Shown here piece after piece: positions 25,875 through 36,889 of a DNA stretch of 64,000 nucleotides (positions are counted from its first letter, which is position 1; the number at the start of each line of letters is the position of its first letter). The position numbers were made by a program, and so were the translations under genes. This DNA is from Bilabrum cf. latius. Taxonomy: Eukaryota; Bigyra: Bicosoecida; Bigyra; Bicosoecida. The notes beneath the pieces were generated by a model that had not been told where the DNA came from, did not search any database, and saw only the letters and a list, made by a program, of their open reading frames with translations. The DNA lies in NCBI GenBank assembly GCA_965178125.1, contig OZ237772.1:310001-374000 (forward strand). Direction: 5' to 3'.

Positions 25875-28800
25875 TCAAGCATCGCTGCAGGGTATCCACA
25901 TCGTCAAAATCCAAGCCAACCTTGCGGCAGCAGATAGGCAAACAGGAACGATCGCCAGGCCTGTCACAAGCACCCTTTCCCACAGTAATAGTTGGGCTGG
26001 CATATTTGCCAGCGCATGATGGAATCTATTAGGTCCTTGTTGTTCCATCCGTTCTCCTGCGCATGTCTCCCATCCGCACGCACCAAAAGTGCACGCAGCC
26101 ACCCAGGCCATAATCCCAAGCCTAGCAGCGGCATCGATCGCGTCAAGCAGCGCTACTAGGGGGTGCAGTTGGATCTGCAAGGCAGCGAGGTGGGCAGTCG
26201 AGGTAGAACTAGGCTTTTCGCGTCCAGCGCATGCCTCGGTAAGGCCAATATCGGCAGTGCCCCACGACTCGCTCAAAGGCACAAATCGATTCGGCTCCGG
26301 GGTCCCACTAGCTGGCATACCGCCACCAATCGGGATGTCAGATTCAGACTCGGAGCTTGCAACGGCTCCATGGCTATCCACGCTGCTGCTCAGTGTGGGC
26401 GGAGGCTGCAACAGCAACGGCTCTGTTGCTCGGACCTGCAGAGATGTAAACTCACCGAGATCTACTGCGGCGGGCCGGGAGTGGTGCCCGCGGGCCCGCC
26501 TGGCCATGGCTCGTAACAGTGAGCTGCCGGCGCCCGCGTTCAAGCCGTACACGATCGCAGCGATTGCTTGCACGTGCCTGGCGAGGCCGTCGATCCCTTC
26601 GTTCGCATGCAGCATCTGGGGGTACGGAGGAGCATCGGCATTGCCAGTCGTATTCCGTGCAGAGCCGCCCGAGTCGACTTGTTGCAGGTTTCCAACCAGA
26701 GACATGGTCGTTGGAACTTTGCCGGATAATTCATCGTCTTGAAGGAAGTGCTCCACAGACGATTGCAGTGCAGTGGCAGGCTGATTCCGCTACTGGCGCT
26801 GGCGCTGGTCCGGACCCGGCCCCACCAATGCCTTGGCGCTCGGCTGCCGTGCGGTATTCGCGGTAGATGTCGTGCGCGATCCATGTTTTGCGACGGCTGT
26901 ATCATCCGAGCCACGAGACTGCAACCTAGCCGACGCTCGTTCTAATCCTTGTCGGCCTGTGTCAGGCTCTGTGGTCTCTAGCTCCGAGGGACCTGCCGTG
27001 TGTACTACCGACATCACGCTGATCCTGCCCTTGCGCAGGTGTCTGCCTACGTACCTTGTCCGGGCCTGCAGGTCAAGATGGGTGCCTGATACATGGCCTC
27101 GATCTCGAGTGGTGATCGCGCCGGGTCCGGTTGGTCGCACGCTTGCCGCCCCCCGTGTGTCTGGGTATATATGCGCTTGTCCAGCCTCCTCGTCCTCCAA
27201 CTCGTACTGAATCTCTTCCTCATTCCATGACTGCTCTTCCCACACGTTGAACTCTTCATCGTCGCTATTATACCGAGGCATAGCATTGTTCTGCTGCGGC
27301 GTGGCTCCCTCGCGATCGCGCACCTGCGCGCTGCCTACGTGCCTGGCAGTAGAGTCGACTCCAAACGTATCCCACACCACCTGATGGCCGTTCTACCCGC
27401 CGACCTACGCTGCCCACTCGCCATCCCGCGTGTCATGATCCGGTTCAGACCCCCTCGAAATGCCATTAGACGATAAGCGCTTGACCTGGTGCGCTCCTTG
27501 CGCACCACCATCACCGCTCCCTTCCGTAAACACGCCGCTGCGTACCGAGTCCTCGTCCAGCCTCCCCGCATGTGTCCAGGTTGTTGCATCTCCTTCATGC
27601 AGAGGCACGATGGGATACATCGCGGTGTCGAATCGCTCCCTTGCACAGCATTCCAAGGGGCGACAGCATGCACAGCACTCCTCTGCATCCTGGCGGCGCA
27701 CACCAGGCGTGCAACAATGGGAGCTTCCCCCACACACAGCGAGTGAGACGCGACAAGAGGCCAGTAGAAACAACACGCCACCCCCAACCATGCCAGGGAG
27801 CGCAAGACCCACCATGTGCATGGAATACAGCGCGGCAATCCACATCAGTGTGCCGGTGACGCCCCATGTATCGCAGCAATGCCTGCGATCTCTCGCATCA
27901 CAGCCATTCGAATTAGAGCACCAGAGCAATAGGGTATATACTGCCACGACAAACACCAGCAATCCCACGAATGCAAGGGGCCAGATCAGCATGGTCGAAG
28001 CAGTCACAATGCAACCAGCGTCATCGCTCCAGCCACTCGTCAGCATGCACGGCAGCTCGATCGTGCCCCGCACAGAGTCTGCATCCACGGCCATGAGCCA
28101 CTTCCCAGCGAGCCTGTCATGCGGGTCAGAACTGAGTGCCTGCACTAGCCGTTGAGCGAGGGAACCCGGAGTCAGCACACGCTGCGTGCTTGAGAAGCTG
28201 TTTGCTAACGTGCCATCTTGCTGTGCTTTGTAGGATCCCAGCGCGGCAAAATCAACTGTGATTGGAATTCGGACCATCAGCTGGGTGCACCAGCCTTCTC
28301 GAAGCTGATAGTTGCCGTCGCAATGCGGTAAATTCACCGGTGGTAGAGCTTGCACCGCACCGGCTCGCACTGCATGGATGGCCTGCATCCCTGCCACTGC
28401 AAGAGACACTCCCAGCAGGTCTGCAACGTCATCTGCGATGTCCCCCTCCAGCCACCGCAGCTGCTTTCGTGACGGAGTGGGGTACAGCAGGCCTGGCGCT
28501 TCTGACCGACCCGACTCCATGGCAACAGGCCACGCATTTCGATCAAAGAGCAGGTCCAACGATACTCGAGCTCGACTGACCGGCAATCGCTGCGCCCATC
28601 GGGACGATCGAGACCACGACCGGTGCCACACATCGTCGTCGTCAGGCATGCATGCCATATGCGGACTCGGCAATCCTATTGAGCTGCCGCCTGGCGCAGT
28701 GAGATTTCGATACACAGGACTAGACAATCCATCCACCACCGGATGCACAGACCCCAGAGCAGGCACCTGCGCCAGCCGATCGTTCCCGTACAGCCTCTCG

Positions 28801-31087
28801 TCCTGCACCAGACCAGGATACCCAAGCCAGTACGAGTACCAGTGACGCGCCTGGCTCGCCACCAGAGCCCAACCATCTCGTAATGCACCCTCCGTCCCTG
28901 CCCCGACACCAGCCGCAGCCAGCCCCGCATCCCGCTCGAGACCCACATCCACCGCGATGTGGCTGGGATCGTCACACATAGCCAGGCAGTAGGGGCGCTC
29001 CTGGAAGTACCCTTGCGGGGCAGTGCGGGCACATGCCCACCGTCCTCTGCTGATGGGAGGCAGGGTGGCATTTGGAGATGGGGGTAGCGTGCGGTGCGGG
29101 ACGGGACCTCGGTACACGGCGTATGGACCAAACAGGGCACCGTATTTTGGCTGCATTGTAGCATTAGGGGCCGCATCTACCTAATTTGAAGCGCCCCGCA
29201 ATAATTCAGCATGCAACCGCACTCTTTGCGCAGTGCTGACTCGCATACTGGATTCATTCTGCCATCTACCCGTTATCGCAGGCGAGTACGTCGTGCCTGT
29301 TTCCGACTTCAGGAATGAACCTAAAAACGGGAATGAGCTTATTCCAAAGGCAAACCCGGCCCCATTCTGCGCGATCGGCATGTCTACCGGAAGCAGATCC
29401 GAAGTATACTCGTCACGGTTCAGGTTGTAGGTGAATGCGCACCCTACCATGCCCGTGGGAAACAGCTGAGCGATGTCCGATGCCACGTACTCGTCCACGG
29501 CCTGCCTGTACTGCGGGCTGCTGGCGTTGGTGGAGGATCTCACATCTGGCCTGCACGACCTGGAAGCGATGCAGGAGGAGTCATCAAGGAACACGAGCTC
29601 CATATCTGAGGTCTGCATGAGTCCCCTGCAAATGGGGGACGAGTACGAGGTGGCCGCACCGGTGGCGTTGGAAGATTGAGCGAAGCCAGGCAGTGTGGTG
29701 CTCGGCACATTTCCCACAACCGCCACCACGTGCCCCCTGTTCGTCCTCCAAGCATAGTCGATGTAGTCACCATCAGGTACGGCGTTGCGACCCACAGGCA
29801 GCACGGCCACGGTGCCGGGGGGCCACACGGTGGTGACAGTCTGCGTCCAGACCAGCGTCGTGGAAAGCGCCTTTAGATCGCCCCTCTGCGACCCGTCATT
29901 AGAACGCTCTGAGCACATTTCGCTCATGTAGGGAACTGGCTCCCCGCGCATGTAGTAGTATCGATCTGGGTCCGACGCGTTCATCGCAATCAGCGGGGGG
30001 CAGCTGGCCTGGGAGGAGGCTGAGACTGATGCATTAGCTCCAGATCCTTCGAATATGTGATATTCACGCAATTGTGCATCGACTTGCTGGCGTGGTGTGG
30101 CCGTGGCGGCGCTTCCGAATGTCTTGGGCCACAGCACCGTCTGCCGGCACGTGTCGTTGAGGGGGATGGGCTCGTCCATGGGGGTGCAGGCCGGGTCAAA
30201 CGTGCGTCGGGGGCAGGTGATGGTGGTGAGACCAGCACAAATGCTCGGTAGAATGCCCGTGCCAGCCCTGTAGTTCACGTTCGGATTCCCGAACCGCTTG
30301 TTCTGGTACCCGGACGTGGACACGTCGTTTTGTACAACGGTGTCACCATGCTTGCGCCCATTTCCGGTTCGGCTCCAAAGCTGATGCGTGTTCCGCAGCA
30401 CTTGCTACTATTCCTGCTGCGGTTTCAGCACCATGACCCACGATTCCACCGTGTACGGCTCGGCGGCTCGCACGGGTGGGGCTACCGCCGGCCAGGGTAC
30501 CCTCGGCACTGACTAAAAAGGAGGCAGCTGCGGCGTCACCAAGGCGGCTAGGTTCTACACGCTATACGGTGATCGGTTGATTAATTCATCGATTCCACTA
30601 TTACCTCCAGTAATGCCGCCCTGGCGCAGGAATGCCTGGCCAATTCGAGGCCCGACTGGGAGACCGCTTTGCGGGGCAACTGTGACAGGCCAGCCCGTGC
30701 TCGGAATACCTAGCCAAGGTTTATGCACTAATGTAGACGTATGACTCATCCTGGAAACAAACCTGGAGTCGTTGGGATGCAATGTCCGAGACTTACGTTG
30801 GCCATCGCATGTTCCCAAATTGCATATCGACGGTAGCTCGAACCACGAGGCTGCAGCATGGGAGTAGCACACATGTCAGTATCGGACAAATTGGAAAGTT
30901 GGTCATAGGGCTGGATATACTGCTATTGCTTACAGTTCTGAATGGATGCATTGACTGGTATTGCCGACACAGCAGTTCCAATGACTAGCTTTGACTACGG
31001 ACGCTGTCGTTCCATTGCAATGTGCAGGTTGCCCATGCATTGGTAAGCAAGCAAGAAATGAAATGCAATCAGTTGTATTGTCTTCAT
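25875..31087 (-). CDS. Giant multi-span membrane protein, paralog B
   Basis: Exon 1 is 31087-30934 (154 nt; MKTIQLIAFHFLLAYQCMGN signal peptide, one UAG) and exon 2 is 30850-25875, with an 83-nt phase-1 GT-AG intron. The product is 1709 residues ending in TGA. The blocks match paralog A in the same order: SWFELP, KPWLGIPSTGWP, EPYTVE, CPRRTFDPACTPMDEP (~265), TVWPPGTVAVLPVG, FLDDSSCIASRSCRPDV, PVDMPIAQNGAGF, GPYAVYRGPVPHR (~625), RHWYSYWLGYPGL, KWLMAVDADSV, three membrane helices (~1004-1110), a charged tail, and a last hydrophobic pair (~1634-1705) containing IMAWVAACTFGAC. Several UAGs are in frame, including 30555, 30516, 29181, 27405 and 26790. B is adjacent to and codirectional with A, consistent with tandem duplication. 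Function unknown; surface exposure inferred from signal peptide and topology. Confidence 0.85.
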
Positions 31088-31211
31088 GCCAGGCAGCATC
31101 GCAAAAATGACGAAACGGAAAATATTCGGGGTTTCGTCTTCATCTTCAAAACAGCTCATGAAATTTGCGTTGGTTCGTGACCTGCAGCATTTGGTGTGCA
31201 TGGCACGATAG

Positions 31212-34035
31212 TCAATGGCCCTCCTCCCCCGCCAGCAGCCCCGCCAAGAGGCCCCAGTCTCCCGTCTTCACCGCTCCCCTGCACTTTTGCACAAACACTC
31301 CCCTGCCCGGGCCCATCCTCAGAGACGCGGCCTTCTGGATGCACTCGTTGATCCACTTCAACCGACCCATCAGACGCCCGTGCGCCATGGCACGCCTGGC
31401 GTGCTCCCCTAGAAGCTCCGCCGACACCTCCTGCAGCCGAGCATAGGATCGCCTCAGACCCCCCACGTTCTCCGTTAACCGAGCGTCTTCCGCGCGGGCC
31501 ACCAGGGCCTTGATCGCATTGGATCGGTCCGCCGCTTCTGCACTCAGCCGGAGCCTCATTCCCTGCTGTTCCTTGATCTCTGCCCCGGCCTCTAGGACTT
31601 TGGCGTGCTGCTGCGGCAGGGAGACAACCAGATTGCCCGACTCGGAGCCGTCACTCATCACACGCACGCCCAGCCAGTCGTACATGTCCTGCACCACGCA
31701 CGTGGCGAGCGGCAGTGCGCTGCATCCAATCCGCACCACGCAGCCCGCGGCGCCGCCGTTTCCCTGCCCCCGGCTCCCTCCTCCCCTGGGCCGCGCCAGC
31801 ACCGTGAGAACAGGGAGGTCCTCGCCCCCCACTCCCCCCCCCCTCGCCCCCCTTGCCACCCCCGGGCCCCACCACGGGGGCAAGCCTCCTGAAGGCCATG
31901 GAGAGTGTGCCTCCACCGAGGGAGGAGGCAGTTTGCATGGCACGGCGGGGCAGCAGGAACCGCTGCTGGGCCCAGAGCCCCACTCTGGACACCTCCTCGC
32001 TCTCCAGCTCAAACTGCACGTAACCGCTGGGCGCCAGCACCCGGTCCAGAATGGCGGCCCCGCCGCTGCCGACCCCGCTCGAGGGACCGAAGGATGACCC
32101 CATGCCGGGGCCGGGGGAATTCCCCTGGGCGTCCCCCCCCGGGGGCGCGAGCACCTCAGTCGTCCCCAGGAAACTCCACATCGCGAAGCGAGGCAGCCGC
32201 AGCTGCTTCCGAAACACATGGCACTGCGTGGCGGACCGAAGCCTCCCGCACAGCGCCTGTATGCTCAGCACCACGGGCTCGTCTCTCTCCAACCGGAGGG
32301 GGAACCGGAGCGCGCCGGTTGCAACCGTGGGCGCAAACATCATGCTCTCCTGGCCCCCCGGCAGCGCCGCGGAATCCAAGGCCATGACGAGTGCGCTTCG
32401 GACGTGCGCTGCGTGCGACACCCGCATGGACACTAGCACAGCACCCGCCTCCTCATCCTGCAGCGTCTCCGCCTGCAGCGCAGTCGCGACATGGAGGCTG
32501 TTACCGTCCTGCTTGCCCTCCCTTAGGCTCTTCTCTCTCCTCTCCAGCGCACGGAGCTCCGCTTCAAGCGCACCCTTTCTTTCCTGCAGATCCTAGACCG
32601 CCTGCACGTCGGCCGATGTGGCCACCAGACCCGCCGCCTCCGCCGCTGCCCCTCCCGCGGTTGCAACCTCGGCCTCCACCGGCCTGAGACCTTGCACGGT
32701 CCCGTCCGCCCGCACCACCAGCAGCGAGTCCTCCTGCGCCCGGCGGTAGTCGCACCGCAGCAAAGCGCTGACCGAGGAGGAAGACGAAGACGTGCCCGCA
32801 CCCGCGCTGGCTCGCGCCCCCATGGCCCCTGCCTGCGTCGGATCGTCCCTGTACACGAGCTGCCCCGAATCCGCCCTGCGCGCCTCTAGCCTGCCACCCT
32901 CCCACCCGCTGACCACCTCCACCTCGCCGTCCGCGTCCAGGTCGAAGGCGCCCACGGCCATGGGCGCCATCTTGGCCTTGACGCGCCATTTCCGGTTTAG
33001 GCCCCGGTACACCCCCACGGTGCCGTTCCTCAGCGCGTAGCCCATGCGCTCGCCCTGGCCCTGTGAGATGGCGGCTTCGCTCGACGCGGCGCTCAGCTTC
33101 CTTCCGCGGGCCATGGGCGTGCGGCTCGCTGCGGAACCGGCCGCGGCGCCGGTGGGCGGCAGTGCCATGAACGGGTGGTCCAGCCGGCACAGGTCGGTTG
33201 CAACCGCCGTCTCGATCACCTCCGCCTGCACGTCCTCCCCCTGGAAAAACCGGAACTCCAGGTCGGCACTGGCTGCCACGAGCGACCGCCTCCCCGTCGC
33301 GGAGCCCCCGACGGCTCCCGCGCCGCCGCCGCCCCCGGTTCCGACCGTCTCGAGCGCGGTGACCTCGTCCCCCGTCACCGTCCACAGGGCCTCCTCTCCG
33401 GCACCGTCGAAGGCCTGCAGGGAACAATTCCCGCCCGCCACGGCCAAGCTGCTGGCCGTACGGGCCTGCTGCCGGGCCCCCGCGCCGCTTTCTGCGGAAC
33501 CGTGCGCGGCGTCGCCCTCTGATTCCGCCGAGTCCGCAGCAGCGGCGGCCGCCGGCCCCGCGCTAACCCCCCCCAGTGCGCTCGCGTGCGCGGAACTGCC
33601 CTCAGCCGCGTTCAAATTTGCGACCAGCAGCGCACTAACTCCCTCCGACACCTCTTTCGAGAAAGCGTCGGCGTTCCTGTGGGGGTCGTATGCAAGCAGC
33701 GAGGATCCGCTGCCCACGAGCAAGAGGTCTCTGGGACCGGTCTCTGCCGCTGAGGCGTCGCCGCGAAGATGACCGGCTGCCACTGCCGTGACCTTGCGGT
33801 TTACGTTTAGCTGTCGGGTGTGGCGGGCGCGCCCGCGATCTAGGCCAGCACTTGCGCCGCCAAGCATGGCGCCGCCGCCGTCTGCGTCTGATTCGAAGGG
33901 AAGATGCAGCACAACCTTGCCCCCCGGCGCGCCAGCCGCCATCCCAGGGTTGTTTCCATCAAAGTACCCGGCGCATGCCTGTCCTTGCTGGACCGTGGAG
34001 CCAAAGTCAGCACGAAACGCAGGAATCAGCGGCAT
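31212..34035 (-). CDS. BBS2: BBS2, BBSome subunit (ciliary trafficking)
   Basis: The start MPLIPAFRADF matches the BBS2 N terminus. BBS2-specific blocks follow: LLLVGSGSSLLAYD, GGNCSLQAFDGAGEEALW with VTGDEVTAL, ALRNGTVGVYRGLNRKWRVK, AFDLDADGEVEVVSGWEGG, LPRFAMWS, and at the C terminus ARAEDARLTENVGGLRRSYA and WINECIQKAASLRMG. The family has an N-terminal beta-propeller, a coiled-coil link and appendage domains, and helps the BBSome move membrane proteins in cilia. A UAG at 32593-32595 sits in QAV-UAG-DLQERKGAL; human BBS2 as I recall it has Gln just before the corresponding DL. The frame changes by one base near a run of ten C on the plus strand (31834-31843), so the locus is 2824 nt, one more than a multiple of three. 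About 940 residues against about 720 in human. It implies a flagellum or cilium in this organism. Confidence 0.9.
31834..31843 (-). other. Homopolymer (C10 on plus, G10 on minus) where the BBS2 frame shifts
   Basis: Upstream BBS2 sequence reads in one frame down to this tract and the conserved C-terminal part reads in the frame shifted by one extra base. A sequencing or assembly length error is the simplest cause; a polymorphism, or slippage during expression, is less likely. Confidence 0.65.
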
Positions 34036-34423
34036 GGCAAATCAGAGGGCCAACGCCTGCGATTTAGCAATGATAAATCCCCAGCAACCACATAGGTTGT
34101 TGCAAGTACGTGCATGACCAAGCGCGGTGACTTTAATTCAGTGCAGGGTGGTGTGTTGCACTTGTCTACACATCAGAAGCGATATCCAACACCATGCCAA
34201 ACCGCTTGCCACCACTGACACCCCGTATGTCTATGCAAAGGCAATATGCGTATTCTCACTTCTCTGCTAGGTCCACTAGTCCCACTATAGTTGCAAGTCT
34301 TGTTTCAAGCACGTTGATGAGAGGCGCCGCGCACGGCGGCCCGGGTATTGTGCGGAACTTAGTGGTCGCAGCACATGGATCTGCAACACCAGCGGACTGG
34401 CAGAGAAGCTAGTGCCCTGTACA
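34036..34423. promoter_or_regulatory. Divergent intergenic region between BBS2 and the BAR-domain gene
   Basis: 388 bp separate the two ATGs, which point away from each other, so both promoters should lie here. I see no clear TATA box. The segment includes one bipartite GGCGCCGCGC...TGCGGAAC word (near 34323-34357), one of the recurrent motifs described in the findings. Confidence 0.5.
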
Positions 34424-36683
34424 ATGTCATCAGCTCGTACCGTGTTTGGTCGAAAGGTAAGACTTGACGCGACGTGCGTACTTTGCTGTACTGGCCCGAA
34501 CTCCCCTCGTTGCAGTGTTGTATGCACCGATGCTAGTGACTGTGTTGAAACTTGTCGCGCAGTTTGCGGAGGCTGTCGGGTATAGTACAGCATCTTCAGA
34601 CCCGGAAGTACAAGCGTGCAACAAGCGGGTCGAATCACTGATCCAGGAACTATATGCTCTGCGGCAGCGACTGGAGGCATATCGAGACAACGTGCTCAAG
34701 CCACCTTCCTCGTACGAAGTCGACTTGGCCGGATATCTCGGAGAAATTTCGAGAGAAATAGGAAACAGAGCGTCGGATGGCTCGGGCGTCCATGCAATCG
34801 AAGCGTACACAGCGTTCCACGACACGACCGAGGCGAAGGCAGCACAAGTGCAGGACCAGATGAAGCAAGCCTTCGACAAGGTGCTGTTCACCTACCTGGG
34901 GAAATGGGAGGAGCGCGTGCTCAAGTGCAGGGAGCTGCATTCCGCGTGCGAAGAATCCCGCGTGCAGCGAGATCACTACCGGGATAAGCTAGCCCAGCTG
35001 CAGCAGCAGGCGAGAGATGCCCAGTCGGGGGGAGCCACCGTGTCTGCTTCCGACAAGGAGCGGCTGGAGCGAAACAGGAAGAAGTTCGGCGACGCGCAGC
35101 GAACCTTCGAAGAGCGCAAGCAGGTGTTTGTGAACGCCGCCGACACAGAGCACGCGATGCGAGGAGCCCACACGGACACTGTGCTCCTGCGCCTCATGCA
35201 GATGCAGCAGACCCGGCTTGACCGGCTCAGGGGGATTTGCGACCAGTACTCCATGCACACGGGGAAGTTACTCGCAGAATTCAAGGCGCGCGGTGAGGGT
35301 GGATTCGGAGCCAAGCAGCTGAAGGGGGTCGGTGACAGGGTGTTTGTCGGGGCCGGGGAACAAGAACAGCACCAAGGAGGGGGAGAACGAGGAGGGGAAG
35401 GGCAGCCATCGGCCCCGCCGCCTACCGCCTCATCATCGGGTGCCGCCAATGGGGGGGACCATTTTGATGACCCGTTCGGGGATGGCTCCGGTGCAGGTGC
35501 ATCGCACGGCAGTGCGGGGTCGCCCGGACGATCACGCGGCAAGAAGGGCTCCAAGGGCAGGGGGAAAGGGAAAGGCAAGGGCAAGAGAGGGAAGTCAAAA
35601 GCGGCGCCAGCGACTGACGAATGGGATGACCCGTTCGGAGATGATGCCGAGGGCGGTGGGGCAGCTTCGTCCCAGGATGCAGCGCACGGTGGCGCACGTG
35701 GAGCAGGTGGGCTGTCGGTTGCTTCGCTGGCTGCTGCGGCCTCTGCTGCATCTGACGCCAAGCAGGCTGCCGCCACCAAGTCGACTGCTGCAGGCGGAGG
35801 CGATCCATTCGATCCGTTTGCAGAGGAAGGCGATTCCGGGAGCGCGGGATCGATTCCCGTTGGCGTGTCCCCTCCGAGCTTGCCTGCTGCTGCACCAGCT
35901 TCTGGAGGCAGAGCCAGCCGAAGGAGAAGGGGACAACACGGTGCTGGTGCTGGTGCTGGTGCTGGTGCTGGTGCTGGTGCTGGTGCTGGTGCTGGTGCTG
36001 GTGCTGGTGCTGGTGCTGGGGGGAATAGCTGGGCCGCATTCGGGGATGAGGACGATGACGGTGGCGCCGCGCAAATCAAGTAGGTTCCGCACGCGAGCGA
36101 TCCGTTTGGCGACTTCGGGGCGGACGAACCATCCGCCCCCGGTTCCAACGGTGTGACGAGTGCGGCAGATCCATCGGACCCGTTCGGCGGGCTCTCGGCG
36201 GCTCCCGCCCCCACTCCAGCTGCTGCAGGTCTACCCCAGCGGGGTGGTTCCGCTACCGGCGCCGCGCAACCTGCATAGAATCCGTTCGACGACATGGACA
36301 TGGGGTTCGATGGTCCCAGCGAAGGTTCCCCCGCCCCTGGTGCGGTGGACAGCGATCCTGGTATGATGGGTGGGTTCCACTGGCAGTCCGTGGCTGGTGC
36401 TGGTGCTGGCGCTGGCGCTGCGAGTGCAGCCCCCCCCCCCCCCCTTGGTGGGGTCATGCCCGGTGGCAGCGCAGGGGTCATCTCTGCACCTGCACCTGGC
36501 CCGAGTAGTGCAGCATAGCACCAGCAGGATGACTAGGACGACGACGATGTCTTTGCTGCGGCTGCATTCGGCGTGGCGGCGGCAGCTGCGGTTGGCGGCA
36601 AGAAAAAATAGACACCTGCAGCACCCGCTCCGGCTCCAGCGTAGCCGCAGGATGATGACTTTGACCCGTTCGGAGGGTTCTGA
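34424..36683 (+). CDS. BAR-domain endocytic protein with DPF/NPF motifs
   Basis: Exon 1 (34424-34456) encodes MSSARTVFGRK; the intron is 34457-34562 (GTAAGA...CGCAG, phase 0); exon 2 runs to TGA at 36681, for 739 residues. Residues ~12-270 form a helical BAR-like domain (VQACNKRVESLIQELYALRQ, then LGKWEERVLKCRELHSACEE, then LRLMQMQQTRLDRLRGI). The rest is disordered with repeated clathrin-adaptor type motifs: DDPFGDGS, WDDPFGDDA, GDPFDPFAEE, SDPFGDFG, SDPFGGLS, NPFDD and the terminal DFDPFGGF. In other eukaryotes DPF binds the AP-2 appendage and NPF binds EH domains, so a membrane-curving endocytic adaptor is likely. UAGs in the tail (36081, 36276, 36516 and others) are crossed before the last two motifs. 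A Gly-Ala tract lies at 35940-36018. Confidence 0.8.
35940..36018 (+). repeat. Hexanucleotide repeat (GGTGCT)n, about 13 copies
   Basis: Pure tandem repeat in the BAR-protein frame, encoding Gly-Ala dipeptides between two adaptor-binding motif clusters. Confidence 0.97.
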
Positions 36684-36889
36684 GGCTCACATCGCTGCTG
36701 AACTAGAAGCAATGTGTGTGTGTGGTGAATTGTTGGGCCCAAAGCAAGGTGCACGGCACTGCTCCATCATGCCAATCAACATCGATTCCAGCACTGTGTC
36801 AATCAATGTCGGCAGATGCCCACATACTTCTGCACTGACGTTTTGTTCACTGGGTATCGCATGAGCCTGTGTTAAGTTGCTGGAAGACC

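Noticed and set aside
34976-36481. Long minus-strand ORF antisense to the BAR gene, and similar antisense ORFs (1489-2505, 8307-9053, 12623-13726, 49326-50561)
   Set aside because: These are Pro/Ser/Ala-rich shadows of GC-rich low-complexity coding DNA on the opposite strand and contain no domain.
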